From: Actinomyces gerencseriae DSM 6844 | GTDB lineage: Bacteria; Actinomycetota; Actinomycetes; Actinomycetales; Actinomycetaceae | Reading direction: 5' to 3' | DNA: 64,000 nt | Assembly (NCBI RefSeq): GCF_000429265.1 | Contig: NZ_AUBN01000003.1 | Location: 124,001-188,000, forward strand | In this document: in pieces, positions 37,444 to 46,488 of the stretch | Layout of the letters: each line of letters starts with the position of its first letter | How positions within the stretch are numbered: the first letter of the stretch is position 1 | Position numbers and translations under genes: made by a program | The notes under the pieces: generated by a model | Seen by the model: the letters and a program-made list of their open reading frames with translations, nothing else | The model's database searches: none | Told to the model about the DNA's origin: nothing

Positions 37444-37458
37444 GCGCCTAACAGGCGC
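37444..37458 (+). terminator. Small hairpin after folC
   Basis: GCGCCT, loop AAC, AGGCGC, 45 bp after the folC stop and about 90 bp before dhaL. Short stem and no T-run; a weak terminator at best. Confidence 0.35.
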
Positions 37459-37547
37459 GCTGGCGTGCGGGATGCCAGAATGGAGCAGTACAGTCCGGCA
37501 TCTGCCGGCACAGGATGCTGACCGGCAACAGGACGACGAGGAGAACC

Positions 37548-38225
37548 GTGACTCACGAGAAGCCGCTTGACGTCGCGTGGAGCACCGCTTGGATCCGCGG
37601 TGCGGCGGCGGCCGTCGCCGAGCACCGTGACGAGCTCACGGCACTGGACGCGGCCATCGGCGACGGCGACCACGGCGCCAATCTCGATCGCGGGATGCAC
37701 GCGGCGGTGGCCAAGCTCGATTCCCAGCTCGACTCCCGGCAGGGCGCGGGCGGTGTGCTCGACCTGCCCGCGGGCGTGCTCAAGGCGACGGCGACCACTC
37801 TGCTGGCCACGGTGGGGGGCGCGGCCGGTCCGCTGCTGGGGACGGCCTTCCTGCGGGCGTCGCGGATCGGCGACCTGCCCGTGCTGTCCTCCCAGGATGT
37901 CGCGATGCTCCTGAACGAGGCCGCGGCCGGGGTGCAGGTGCGCGGACGGGCCGAGATCGGTGACAAGACGATGCTGGACGCGTGGCAGCCCGCCGCCCGG
38001 GCCGCGCGTGAGGCCGCCGATGCAGGGGCGAGCCCGGCCGAGGTGCTGCGGGCCGCGGCCGCCGCCGCGGCCGATGGCGCCGAGACGACCTGCCCGATGA
38101 CGGCGCGCAGGGGCCGCGCCTCCTATCTCGGTGCGCGCTCCGCGGGCCACTGCGATCCCGGTGCGCTCTCGACCGCCCTCATCCTCGCGGCCGCGGTGCG
38201 GGCCGCGGGCGCCGAGATGGGCTGA
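37548..38225 (+). CDS. dhaL: Dihydroxyacetone kinase subunit L (DhaL)-like protein
   Basis: A 225-residue nucleotide-binding subunit. The Mg-ADP site is evident in DAAIGDGDHGANLDRG and in GDKTMLDAW, and the C-terminus ends ARSAGHCDPGALSTA as in DhaL. In PTS-linked kinases DhaL holds ADP that is rephosphorylated by DhaM and passes phosphate to substrate bound by DhaK. No dhaK or dhaM is present here, so the partner lies elsewhere or the protein works in another kinase pair. The GTG at 37548 follows GAGGAGAA. Confidence 0.88.
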   Translation: MTHEKPLDVAWSTAWIRGAAAAVAEHRDELTALDAAIGDGDHGANLDRGMHAAVAKLDSQLDSRQGAGGVLDLPAGVLKATATTLLATVGGAAGPLLGTAFLRASRIGDLPVLSSQDVAMLLNEAAAGVQVRGRAEIGDKTMLDAWQPAARAAREAADAGASPAEVLRAAAAAAADGAETTCPMTARRGRASYLGARSAGHCDPGALSTALILAAAVRAAGAEMG

Positions 38226-38230
38226 CCGTG

Positions 38231-38249
38231 TCCGCCCGGGGTGGGCGGA
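38231..38249 (+). terminator. Hairpin after dhaL
   Basis: TCCGCCC, loop GGGGT, GGGCGGA, 5 bp after the dhaL stop. It would separate dhaL from ndk. Confidence 0.5.
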
Positions 38250-38368
38250 GATGACAGGGGTTGCCAATCGAGGCGATCGCCGACACGCTGGCGTCCTGGG
38301 CCTTTGCGGGGCCTGCGCGGGGCCGTCGCGCCCTCGCTCCGCCGTGATTCGCGTTGAAAGGATTCGCC

Positions 38369-38803
38369 ATGACCGACGCCCCCGAGCGCATGCTCGTCCT
38401 CATCAAGCCCGACGCCGTCCGACGCCGGCTGACCGGGGAGATCCTGCGCCGCATCGAGGCCAAGGGCTACGAGATCGTCGCGCTCGACCGCCTCGTGGCG
38501 ACCCCCGACGTGCTGGCCGAGCACTACGCGGAGCACGTCGACAAGCCCTTCTACCCCGGCGTCGTGGAGTACATGACCAGCGGCCCGCTGGTCTCCGTCG
38601 TCGTCGAGGGGCATCGGGTGGTCGAGGGGCTGCGCTCCCTCATCGGCGCCACCGAGCCGACCATTGCGGCCCCGGGGACCATCCGCGGCGATCTGGGCCG
38701 CGACTGGGGCGGCTCGGCCATGATGAACCTCGTCCACGGCTCCGACTCGCCTCAGTCGGCCGAGCGCGAGATCGCGATCTGGTTCCCCCATCTCGTCGAC
38801 TGA
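38369..38803 (+). CDS. ndk: Nucleoside diphosphate kinase (Ndk)
   Basis: A 144-residue NDP kinase that transfers the gamma phosphate among nucleotides through a phosphohistidine. The active-site His is in NLVHGSDSP and the nucleotide-binding start LIKPDAVRRRLTGEI is typical. ATG 38369 follows AAAGGA. folC followed by ndk is a common actinobacterial order; here dhaL is inserted between them. Confidence 0.97.
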   Translation: MTDAPERMLVLIKPDAVRRRLTGEILRRIEAKGYEIVALDRLVATPDVLAEHYAEHVDKPFYPGVVEYMTSGPLVSVVVEGHRVVEGLRSLIGATEPTIAAPGTIRGDLGRDWGGSAMMNLVHGSDSPQSAEREIAIWFPHLVD

Positions 38804-40062
38804 GCTCCGGGCCGGGCCCCGGAGCCTTCGAGGAAGCCCTCGATGAGCCTCTGACCGAGGCCGGCAGTCCGGTGCCGATTGGAGTCCGGCCAGCGACTCC
38901 GGGCCCGGGCCAGCGACTCGCACCAGGTCGGCGGGCGGTTCGCGGCGGCCTGCGAGCCACTCGCCGTGGGTCCCGGGCGAACCGGGCCGATCTCGAGCCG
39001 GAACTCGACCGATCTCGGCGCGAGGGGGCGAGGGGGCGACGGGCGCGCCCCGGCCGCCCCGTAGGCCGCCGCGGCGATCGCATAGCCCACGATCATCCAC
39101 ACGATCATGGCGACGACCACCGCGTCGATGCTGAACAGCGCCTCGGGCAGGACCCCGGTCAGCTCGGCGGCGGCGCCCGCGGCGAGCCCGATGAGCCCGT
39201 AGCCGAGGATGACGGCGACGCCCGTGCCCAGGATCTTGCCCGCCAGGAGCGAGCCGGGTCGCACGCAGGCCAGCAGGATCTCCACGATCCTGCTGGACTT
39301 CTCCTCGACCACGCCCATGGCGATGGTCTGGCCGCCGCCCATGATGACGATGATCATGAGGATGTCGATGAGGCCGAGGGTCGCGTACCGGGCGCCGAAG
39401 TCCTCGGAGTCGTACCGGGGCGGGTCGAGCGCCTCCACCCGGGGCGCCGCCTGGGCCAGGGCCCCGGCCGTCGTCGCCGGGTCCCCGCCGAGCGCGGTGA
39501 CCTGGTCCGACAGCGCCGCCTGCTGCAGGATGTTGGTGACGGCGGCCACGACGGCGCTGTCGGAGTTCTCGCTCCTGGACACGAGGAGCCCGGGTGTCTC
39601 CCCGGTCAGGTCGAGGACCATATCGACTGTGCCGGCTGCGCCGCCGGGGGACTCGGGGGCGCCGTCGTCGATGCCCAGAGCGGCCTCGGGCCGCGCGCCC
39701 GAGAGGTCGACGACCTCGATGGGCCGCTCCTTGGAGTCCTTGATGCCCTTGATCTGCTCCAGGACGGAGGTCGACGCGTGCGCGCCGGCCTCCGCCGGCT
39801 CGATCGAGTCGGTCGCGTCCGCCGGATCCGCCGCGTCCGCCGCACCTGCCATGAGCACGCCCAGGCGGTAGGGCTCCTCGTCGTCCCCGGTGACGTAGCT
39901 GTGGGCGAGGATCCCGCCGACGGTGATGACGAGCAGGACGATCGTGGCGGCGAGCGAGGACCTCTTGAGCAGCTGGGCGCGCAGCTCGCGTGCTGCGACC
40001 AGACGGATCTCGGCGCCGCGGGGCATGGTGCTGCGTGGCGTGGCGGTACGCGATGACGACAT
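38752..40062 (-). pseudogene. NatB-like ABC-2 permease, C-terminally truncated/degenerate
   Basis: The frame starts at ATG 40062 with AGGAGG upstream, directly after the ATPase stop in its repaired frame. Residues 1-334 look genuine: an N-terminal helix (RSSLAATIVLLVITVGGILA), a large extracytoplasmic domain with a DAADPADATD low-complexity stretch, then helices with IMGGGQTIAMGVVEEKSSR and a hydrophobic pair ending YAIAAAAYGAAGA near 39060. NatB-type permeases continue with about 80-100 more residues and two or more helices. Here the frame instead enters Arg/Pro-rich sequence, the ndk terminator and 52 bp of antisense ndk. The 3' third of the gene therefore seems deleted. The protein would probably not be functional. 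Confidence 0.7.
38804..38825 (+). terminator. Hairpin directly after ndk
   Basis: GCTCCGGG, loop CCGGGC, CCCGGAGC, starting at the base after the ndk stop. The degenerate tail of the opposite-strand permease frame runs straight through it. Confidence 0.6.
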
Positions 40063-40066
40063 GCTC

Positions 40067-41064
40067 TCAGGCCTCCTGCTCGGTTGCGGCACTCGCCGCG
40101 CCTCCGGCTCCGGCGGCCCCGCCGGTCGCCCCGCCTCGTCGGCGGGCGCGGCGAGGGCCTCTCGGAAGATCTCGGTCAGTGGGCGGTGGACCGGGCCCAG
40201 CTCGCGCAGACGGCCCAGGTGCTCGGCGGCCCGGCGGAGGGGCTGCTCGTCGGGGCCGCCGGCGGAGAGCTCGAGGCGGGCTCCCCGGTCGTGCGCCGCG
40301 GCGGTGACCCGCGGGTCGGGAACGCCGGCCAGCAGGGCGCGGGCGGCGTCCGCGGCGGCGTCGGGGGAGTCGTCCGTCTCGACGACGGCCCGCCAGCGCG
40401 GTTCGGCGGTGGCGCGGAGCCGGTCGATGGTGCCCTCGGCGACGAGCCGGCCGGAGCGGATGATGACGACGCGGTCGCACAGGCGCTCGACGAGGTCGAG
40501 CTGGTGGGAGGAGAAGAGGGCGGGCACACCGGATCGGGCGCACTCGCGCAGCACGGCGCTCATGACGTCGACCGCCATCGGGTCCAGGCCGGAGAAGGGC
40601 TCGTCGAGGATGAGCAGGTCGGGGCGGCCGACGAGGGCGGCGGCGAGCTGGACGCGCTGCTGGTTGCCCAGGGAGAGCCTCTGGACCTCGTCGTCGCGGC
40701 GCCGGGCGATGCCGAGGCGCTCGGTCCACTCCCGACCGGCCCTGCGGGCGGTGGCGGCGTCGATGCCGTGGAGCCGGGCGAGGTAGGTCAGCTGCTCGCC
40801 GACCCTCATCCTGGGGTACAGGCCGCGCTCCTCGGGCATGTAGCCGATGCGGCGGCGGATCCGGGCGTCGACCGGTGCGCCGTTCCAGGTCACCGCGCCC
40901 GCGTCGGGGGCGAGCGCGCCCATGACGATGCGCATGGCGGTGGACTTGCCGGCGCCGTTGGCCCCCACGAAGCCGACCAGCTCGTGGTCGTCCAGGGTGA
41001 GGGACAGGGAGTCGAGGGCCTGAAGGCCCCCGAGGCGCTTGGACAGGCGTCTGATCATCAGCAT
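40067..41064 (-). CDS. NatA-like ABC ATPase with apparent frameshift
   Basis: ATP-binding subunit of an ABC-2 exporter. Walker A is GANGAGKST, the signature is LSLGNQQRVQLA and Walker B is LLILDEPFSGLDP; the C-terminal part carries the regulatory domain of NatA-like proteins. ATG 41064 follows GGAG. Read without correction, the frame runs on into the permease as one polypeptide. A missing base in the C-run 40129-40132 (+ strand) explains this: one frame over, the sequence ends ATEQEA and a TGA at 40067, just before the permease ribosome binding site. Repaired length is 332 residues. NatAB systems export sodium in Bacillus; substrate here is unknown. Confidence 0.75.
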
Positions 41065-41091
41065 GAGAGCTCCGGGACCGGTCGACGGAAT

Positions 41092-41107
41092 GTCAAGTTC
41101 CCTTGAC
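41092..41107. promoter_or_regulatory. Inverted repeat GTCAAG-N4-CTTGAC before the NatA-like gene
   Basis: A 6-bp dyad with a 4-bp spacer, 28 bp before the ATPase start, with further GTCAAG/TTGAC half-sites at 41120-41143. TTGACA on the minus strand at 41137-41142 could be a -35 box. It looks like an operator; no regulator gene is adjacent. Confidence 0.4.
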
Positions 41108-41269
41108 TTAGAAGGCATGCTTGACCAGATGTCGGTTGTCAAGCGCTCTTGCCATGAGCATGCCGGGGCCGCGATGGGTCCGACATCATCGGACGAGTCG
41201 TGCGATGTCGCCGTCGGGCTCGTCCGACGATCAGGGGGGGGCTCGCCGCTCGGAGTCCGGGCGACGACT

Positions 41270-41298
41270 CCGGTCGGGCGACGAGCGGACCCGACCGG
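41270..41298 (-). terminator. Hairpin after the S41 peptidase gene
   Basis: CCGGTCGGG, 11-nt loop, CCCGACCGG; a perfect 9-bp stem 15 bp beyond the peptidase stop on the minus strand. Confidence 0.6.
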
Positions 41299-41313
41299 GG
41301 GCCGCTGCGAGGA

Positions 41314-42321
41314 TCAGGACCGGGAGGCGATCCACTCGGCCGCGGCCGCGGGCGCCTCCTGGGACGGGACCTCGACGTCGGGCGCGATCGGCTCCTCCGA
41401 GAACCGCTCGCCGGTGCGGGCCTGCGAGATGCCCGTGGTGAGGACCATGGTGCGCCCCGTGTACAGCGGGTACTCCTGATTGACCGAGGCGTAGCCCCTG
41501 GTCGGATCGCCGAAGGCCCGGGCGTTGTCCAGCCCGCGGAAGGCCAGGAGCGTCTGCTCGCCCGAGGAGGCGGTCGTCCCCGAGGTCAGCACCGCCACGG
41601 GCACGTCGAGCTTGTCGCGGGCTCCCACCGAGATCGATGTGCCGCCGCCCTTGATCGTGCCGTCCTCGAGGGCGGCGTCGCTGGTGCGCCCCTGGATCAC
41701 GAAGGAGGTGACCGTCCCGTCGGGCAGCAGGGGGGACAGCCCGGCGAGCATCGGCCCCATGTCCCCGCCGCCGTTCTCGCGCAGATCGACCACCACGCCG
41801 CAGACCCCGTCCGCGCCCAGGGCGTCCGCGATGGTGTTGGCGTACTCGTCGCCCTGGTCGACGGTTCCCGCGAACTCCGGGACCGTGACGGTCAGCACGC
41901 ACCCGTCCAGGGAGGACGTCGGTGCGATGTAGGAGTCGCTCAGGCTCCGGACCTCGTCGGCGTCCATCATGAAGGAGTGCTTGCCGCCGGCGACTGCGAG
42001 GGCGTCGGTCAGGATCTCGTCGACCTCGTCGTGGGTGGAGGCCGCCCTGATCCGTTCGGAGGCGTCGGCGCGGGCGGCCTCCCACTCCTCGCCGGTGGCG
42101 TGGATGCCGGCGTCCATGATGTCCAGGACCTTCGCCCCGTAGGACTGCGGATCGGGCGCGGGCCACCAGATGCCGAGGGAGGGGCCCGCCGAGTGGACGA
42201 GCCAAGCCCCGCCGGCGGCGCCGACGACGACGAGGACGGAGACGACCACGACGACGATCATGAGGACCCGATGGCGGGAACGGGCGGGTCGGGGAGAGGG
42301 GGAGGGGCGCTGCGTGCTCAT
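41314..42321 (-). CDS. S41 family (C-terminal processing-type) peptidase, membrane-anchored
   Basis: A 335-residue protein with a signal anchor at about 20-42 and the rest outside the cell. The S41 core is visible: GGKHSFMM, VVVDLRENGGGDMGPML, and the catalytic Ser in LTSGTTASSGEQTLLAF, followed by GDPTRGYAS. There is no PDZ domain, so it belongs to the short S41 group rather than CtpA proper. Substrates are unknown. It is divergent from smc with about 215 bp between the starts. ATG 42321 is chosen because it precedes the basic segment before the helix. Confidence 0.88.
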   Translation of the reverse strand: MSTQRPSPSPRPARSRHRVLMIVVVVVSVLVVVGAAGGAWLVHSAGPSLGIWWPAPDPQSYGAKVLDIMDAGIHATGEEWEAARADASERIRAASTHDEVDEILTDALAVAGGKHSFMMDADEVRSLSDSYIAPTSSLDGCVLTVTVPEFAGTVDQGDEYANTIADALGADGVCGVVVDLRENGGGDMGPMLAGLSPLLPDGTVTSFVIQGRTSDAALEDGTIKGGGTSISVGARDKLDVPVAVLTSGTTASSGEQTLLAFRGLDNARAFGDPTRGYASVNQEYPLYTGRTMVLTTGISQARTGERFSEEPIAPDVEVPSQEAPAAAAEWIASRS

Positions 42322-42536
42322 GGCTCTATGATGGCCATCACTGGTCGCCGAGCGGATCGGCCCGCGGGACCGGTTCACGGTCCGTCCCCGGGAGGAGACC
42401 CCCACCGCCTCATCCTCCGCGGTGACGGCCCGGCCGTGGTCCCGGGCCGAGGGGCCGCGAGTCGTCGGGCCTCACGAAAGGGGCGCTCCCCGGTGCGGGT
42501 CCGCTCGCCCCGCGGGAGGGCCGCTATCGTGGGCGC

Positions 42537-45500
42537 GTGCATCTCAAGACGTTGACGCTCAAGGGCTTCAAGTCCTTCGCCTCGTCAACCACCCTCCGTC
42601 TGGAGCCCGGCATCACCGCGGTGGTCGGCCCCAACGGGTCCGGCAAGTCCAACGTCGTCGACGCCCTGACCTGGGTCATGGGGGAGCAGGGCGCCAAGAA
42701 CCTGCGCGGTGGCTCCATGGCCGACGTCATCTTCGCCGGGGCCGGGTCCCGCCCGGCGCTCGGCCGCGCCGAGGTCTCCCTGACCATCGACAACACCGAC
42801 GGCTCCCTGCCGATCGACTACACCGAGGTCACCATCACCCGCACCCTCTTCCGCGGTGGCGGATCCGAGTACAGGATCAACGGCACCGCCTGCCGCCTCC
42901 TCGACGTCCAGGAGCTGCTCTCCGACACCGGCCTGGGCCGACAGATGCACGTCATTGTGGGGCAGGGCCGGCTCGACGCCGTCCTGTCCGCCACGCCCGA
43001 GGACCGGCGCGGGTTCATCGAGGAGGCCGCCGGCGTCCTCAAGCACCGCCGTCGCAAGGAGCGCGCCCTGCGCAAGCTCGACTCCATGGCGGCCGACCTC
43101 GCCCGCCTGACGGACCTGACCACCGAGCTGCGCCGCCAGCTCGGCCCCCTGGCCCGGCAGGCCGCCGCGGCGCGCCGCGCCCGCACCATTCAGGCCGAGG
43201 TCCGCGACGCCACCGCCCGGCTGCTCGCCGACGACGTCGTCCAGACCCAGTCCCTCCTGGAGGCCGGGGACGAGGACAAGGCCCTCCTGGCCCGCCGCCG
43301 CGCCGCCGCGGAGGAGGCCGCCCGCGCCGCCCGCTCCCGCCTGGCCGAGCTCGCCGCCGTCGAGACCACCTCCGCGCAGCGCCTGGCGCGAGCCGCCGAC
43401 GTCTGGGAGGGGCTCACCACCGCCGCCCAGTCGCTGGGCGCGCTGGCCGACGTCGCCGCCGAGCGCGTCCGCGGCCTCGCCTCCGCCCCCGCTCCCGCCC
43501 GGGGGACCGACCCCGACGAGCTCGAGCGCCGCGCAGAGGCGGCCGCGATCGAGGAGGCCGAGCTGGCGGGCGCCGTCGAGACGGCCCGCTCGGCCCTGTC
43601 CGACGCGACCCGCCGGCGCGCGGACGCCGAGGCCGCCGAGGCCGCCGCCGAGCGGGCCCTGTCCCAGGCGCAGCGCCGCGCCGCGGACCGTCGCGAGTCA
43701 CTGGCCCGCGCCGGCGGCCGAGTGGCCTCCGCACGTTCCCGCCACGAGGCCGCCCTGGCCGCGCGCGAGCAGGCCCGCTCGGCGCTGGCGGCGGCCCGTC
43801 AGCGCGCCGACGCCGCGCAGGCCGCACTGACCGATCACCGGGGGGCGCGCCCCGACGACCCGAGCGGCGACGGTGAGGCGCCGGGCGAGCAGCAGGTCCG
43901 GGCCGCCGCTGCCCACGAGACGGCCGCCGCCGGGCTGGCGGCCGCTCGCGACGCCGTCGCCGCGGCCACCGACGCCCGCCGCGAGGCCGCGTCGGACCGC
44001 GCCACCTGGACGGCGCGCCGCGACACCCTGTCCCTGTCGCTGACGGCTCAGGACGCCACCGGCGCCCTCGCCGAGGCTGGCCTGCCCGGTGTGCTCGGCC
44101 CCCTCAGCGAGGCCGTGGGTGTGGAGCGCGGCTGGGAGAACGCCATCGCGGCGCTGCTCGGCGACCTCGCCGGGGCGGCCGTCGTGGAGGGGACCGGGAG
44201 CGCCCTGACCGCCATGGCGCACGTGCGCGACGAGGGCGGCGGCGCCCTGCGCCTGGTGATCCTCCGGGAGCCGGGCCCCGACGGGACCGGCGGGAGGGGC
44301 GCCGAGGGCGGGGCCGCCGGTGCGGAGGCCGTCGCCGGGACCGACGCCGGGGGCGGTACCGGGACGGCCGGGACGTCGGCTCCGCCGCCGGAGGGCGCGC
44401 GCCCGTCCACCGCCCTGGTGTCGGCCGGGCAACCGGGGCTGAGCGCCGCCCTGAGACGGATCCTCGCCGGCGCCTGGGTCGCCCCGGACCTGGAGACGGC
44501 CCGCGCCGTGCGGGAGGCCCTGCCCGAGGCCGTCGTCGCCACCAGGGACGGGGAGGTGCTCGCACCCGCATGGGCGACGTCCGCCGGGCGCGGCACCTCC
44601 TCCGTGCTCGAGCTGGCCGCTGCGCACGAGGAGGCCTCCGCCGAGGCCGACGCCGCCGCCCGGGCCGAGGCCGAGGCCGACGCCGCCCTCGATGAGGCCC
44701 GTGATCGCGAGGAGGCCGCCCGCCTCGCGGTCGGCGAGGCGCTGTCGGCCCTGCGCGCGGCCGACGCCGACGCGGCCCGCTCCGCGGAGGCGCTGGCCCG
44801 CCTGACCTCGGCGGCGCGCGCCGCGCAGGAGGAGGCCGAACGCGCCCGACGCGTCCTGGAGCGGGCCGAGGACGAGTCGGCTCAGCGCACGACCGAGCTC
44901 GCGGCGGCGACCTCGGCCCTGGCCGACATCGAGTCCTCGGGCGCGGACGACGACGGGCACGGGGGCCTCGACGACGCCGTCGAGGCCGCTCGCGCAGGGC
45001 GGGGATCGGCGGTCGCGGAGGCCCGCCGGGCGCGCGCCGATGAGACCGAGGCCCGTCTGACGCTGCGCACCGCCGAGGAGCGCGAGCGCTCGGGGCGCGG
45101 GCGCGCGGACTCCCTGCGCGCCGCCGCTCGCCGCGAGCGGGAGGCGCGCGCCGCCGCCGAGCGGGCCGCGGCGCGGCGCGCCTCCCGGCTGGCCATCGCC
45201 TCCCGCGTGCGGGACCGCGCCCGGACCGCCGCCGATACCGCACGCGCCTGGATAGAGGAGGCCCAGGAGGAGCGCGTCCGCATCGAGACCGAGCGGACGC
45301 GGGCGGGCGCCGCGACGAACGAGGTCCGCGCCGAGCTCGACGACCTGGGCGCGGAGATGTCCCGGCTGACCGATGCCGCCCACCGCGACGAGATCGCTCG
45401 CGCCGAGCACCGCATGCGCCTGCAGTCCCTGGCCGAGCGCGCCATGAATGAGCTGGGACTGGAGCTGGAGCCGCTCGTGGAGGAGTACGGGCCGCACATG

Positions 45501-46286
45501 CCCGTTCCCATGGCGGTCGGGGAGGGGGCGGACGACGGCGCCGGTCCGACGGACGATGGGGACGGGGGCTCCGCGGGGGAGCGGGCCTCCCTCTCCCGGG
45601 GCCGCCCCTACGTGCGCGCCGAGCAGGAGAAGCGGCTGACGCGGGCCAACCGGGATCTCGCCCGCCTGGGCAAGGTCAACCCGCTGGCCCTGGAGGAGCA
45701 CGCCGCCCTGGAGCAGCGCCACCAGTTCCTCGCCGAGCAGCTCGCCGACCTCAAGTCGTCGCGCGCCGACCTGCTGAGCATCGTCGAGGAGATCGACGCC
45801 CGCGTTCAGGAGGTCTTCGCCCGCGCCTTCGAGGACACGGCCCGCCAGTTCGCGGCCGTCTTCGACCGGCTCTTCCCCGGGGGCGAGGGGCGCCTGGTGC
45901 TCACCGATCCGGAGGACATGCTCACCACGGGCATCGAGATCGAGGCGCGGCCCGCGGGCAAGAGGGTCAAGCGGCTCTCACTGCTCTCCGGCGGCGAGCG
46001 GTCGCTGGCCGCGGTGGCGCTCCTCATCGCGATCTTCAAGGCGAGGCCCTCGCCGTTCTACGTCATGGACGAGGTCGAGGCGGCCCTGGACGACACGAAC
46101 CTGGGCCGCCTGCTGGAGATCTTCACCGAGCTGCGGGAGTCGAGCCAGCTCATCATCATCACCCATCAGAAGCGCACCATGGAGGTCGCCGACGCCCTGT
46201 ACGGCATCAGCATGCGCGACGGCATCACCAAGGCCGTCAGCCAGCGGCTGGCGCGCGGCGGGGAGGCGAGCGGGGACACGGCCTGA
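42537..46286 (+). CDS. smc: Chromosome segregation protein SMC
   Basis: A 1249-residue SMC ATPase that organises and segregates the chromosome with ScpAB. The N-terminal head has Walker A GPNGSGKSN at about 32-40, two Ala/Arg/Glu-rich coiled coils flank a central hinge, and the C-terminal head has signature LLSGGERSLAAVALL and Walker B MDEVEAALDD. The coiled coils are unusually Ala-rich because of base composition. Within the hinge, residues about 580-624 are Gly/Ala/Thr/Pro-rich and look like an insertion. GTG 42537 gives the usual start HLKTLTLKGFKSFA. Confidence 0.97.
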   Translation: MHLKTLTLKGFKSFASSTTLRLEPGITAVVGPNGSGKSNVVDALTWVMGEQGAKNLRGGSMADVIFAGAGSRPALGRAEVSLTIDNTDGSLPIDYTEVTITRTLFRGGGSEYRINGTACRLLDVQELLSDTGLGRQMHVIVGQGRLDAVLSATPEDRRGFIEEAAGVLKHRRRKERALRKLDSMAADLARLTDLTTELRRQLGPLARQAAAARRARTIQAEVRDATARLLADDVVQTQSLLEAGDEDKALLARRRAAAEEAARAARSRLAELAAVETTSAQRLARAADVWEGLTTAAQSLGALADVAAERVRGLASAPAPARGTDPDELERRAEAAAIEEAELAGAVETARSALSDATRRRADAEAAEAAAERALSQAQRRAADRRESLARAGGRVASARSRHEAALAAREQARSALAAARQRADAAQAALTDHRGARPDDPSGDGEAPGEQQVRAAAAHETAAAGLAAARDAVAAATDARREAASDRATWTARRDTLSLSLTAQDATGALAEAGLPGVLGPLSEAVGVERGWENAIAALLGDLAGAAVVEGTGSALTAMAHVRDEGGGALRLVILREPGPDGTGGRGAEGGAAGAEAVAGTDAGGGTGTAGTSAPPPEGARPSTALVSAGQPGLSAALRRILAGAWVAPDLETARAVREALPEAVVATRDGEVLAPAWATSAGRGTSSVLELAAAHEEASAEADAAARAEAEADAALDEARDREEAARLAVGEALSALRAADADAARSAEALARLTSAARAAQEEAERARRVLERAEDESAQRTTELAAATSALADIESSGADDDGHGGLDDAVEAARAGRGSAVAEARRARADETEARLTLRTAEERERSGRGRADSLRAAARREREARAAAERAAARRASRLAIASRVRDRARTAADTARAWIEEAQEERVRIETERTRAGAATNEVRAELDDLGAEMSRLTDAAHRDEIARAEHRMRLQSLAERAMNELGLELEPLVEEYGPHMPVPMAVGEGADDGAGPTDDGDGGSAGERASLSRGRPYVRAEQEKRLTRANRDLARLGKVNPLALEEHAALEQRHQFLAEQLADLKSSRADLLSIVEEIDARVQEVFARAFEDTARQFAAVFDRLFPGGEGRLVLTDPEDMLTTGIEIEARPAGKRVKRLSLLSGGERSLAAVALLIAIFKARPSPFYVMDEVEAALDDTNLGRLLEIFTELRESSQLIIITHQKRTMEVADALYGISMRDGITKAVSQRLARGGEASGDTA

Positions 46287-46429
46287 CGCGCCCACCGGGA
46301 TCGGCGTCGCACTCGCCCCGGCGGCACGCGACCGCACCCGCATGTGTGACGAAAGTCAGAACAAAGTCGCCGGGTCGCGGACGAGTGCGATTGCCGCTTG
46401 CGCCCGCGGCGAACGCGGTGCCGGCAGTG

Positions 46430-46445
46430 CACGACACGTGTCGTG
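46430..46445. promoter_or_regulatory. 16-bp perfect palindrome upstream of the small membrane protein
   Basis: CACGACACGTGTCGTG, 43 bp before the next ATG. A CACAAT box at 46476-46481 would put transcription start at or next to that ATG, so the message may be leaderless and the palindrome would cover the -35 zone. Confidence 0.45.
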
Positions 46446-46488
46446 GACCTCAGCGACGGCGTGACGCACGTGAGGCACAATCAATCCC

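Noticed and set aside
38752..41142. NatA-NatB as a natural single-chain fusion of 796 residues
   Set aside because: An intact ribosome binding site and start precede the permease, and a one-base correction restores a stop for the ATPase just before it.
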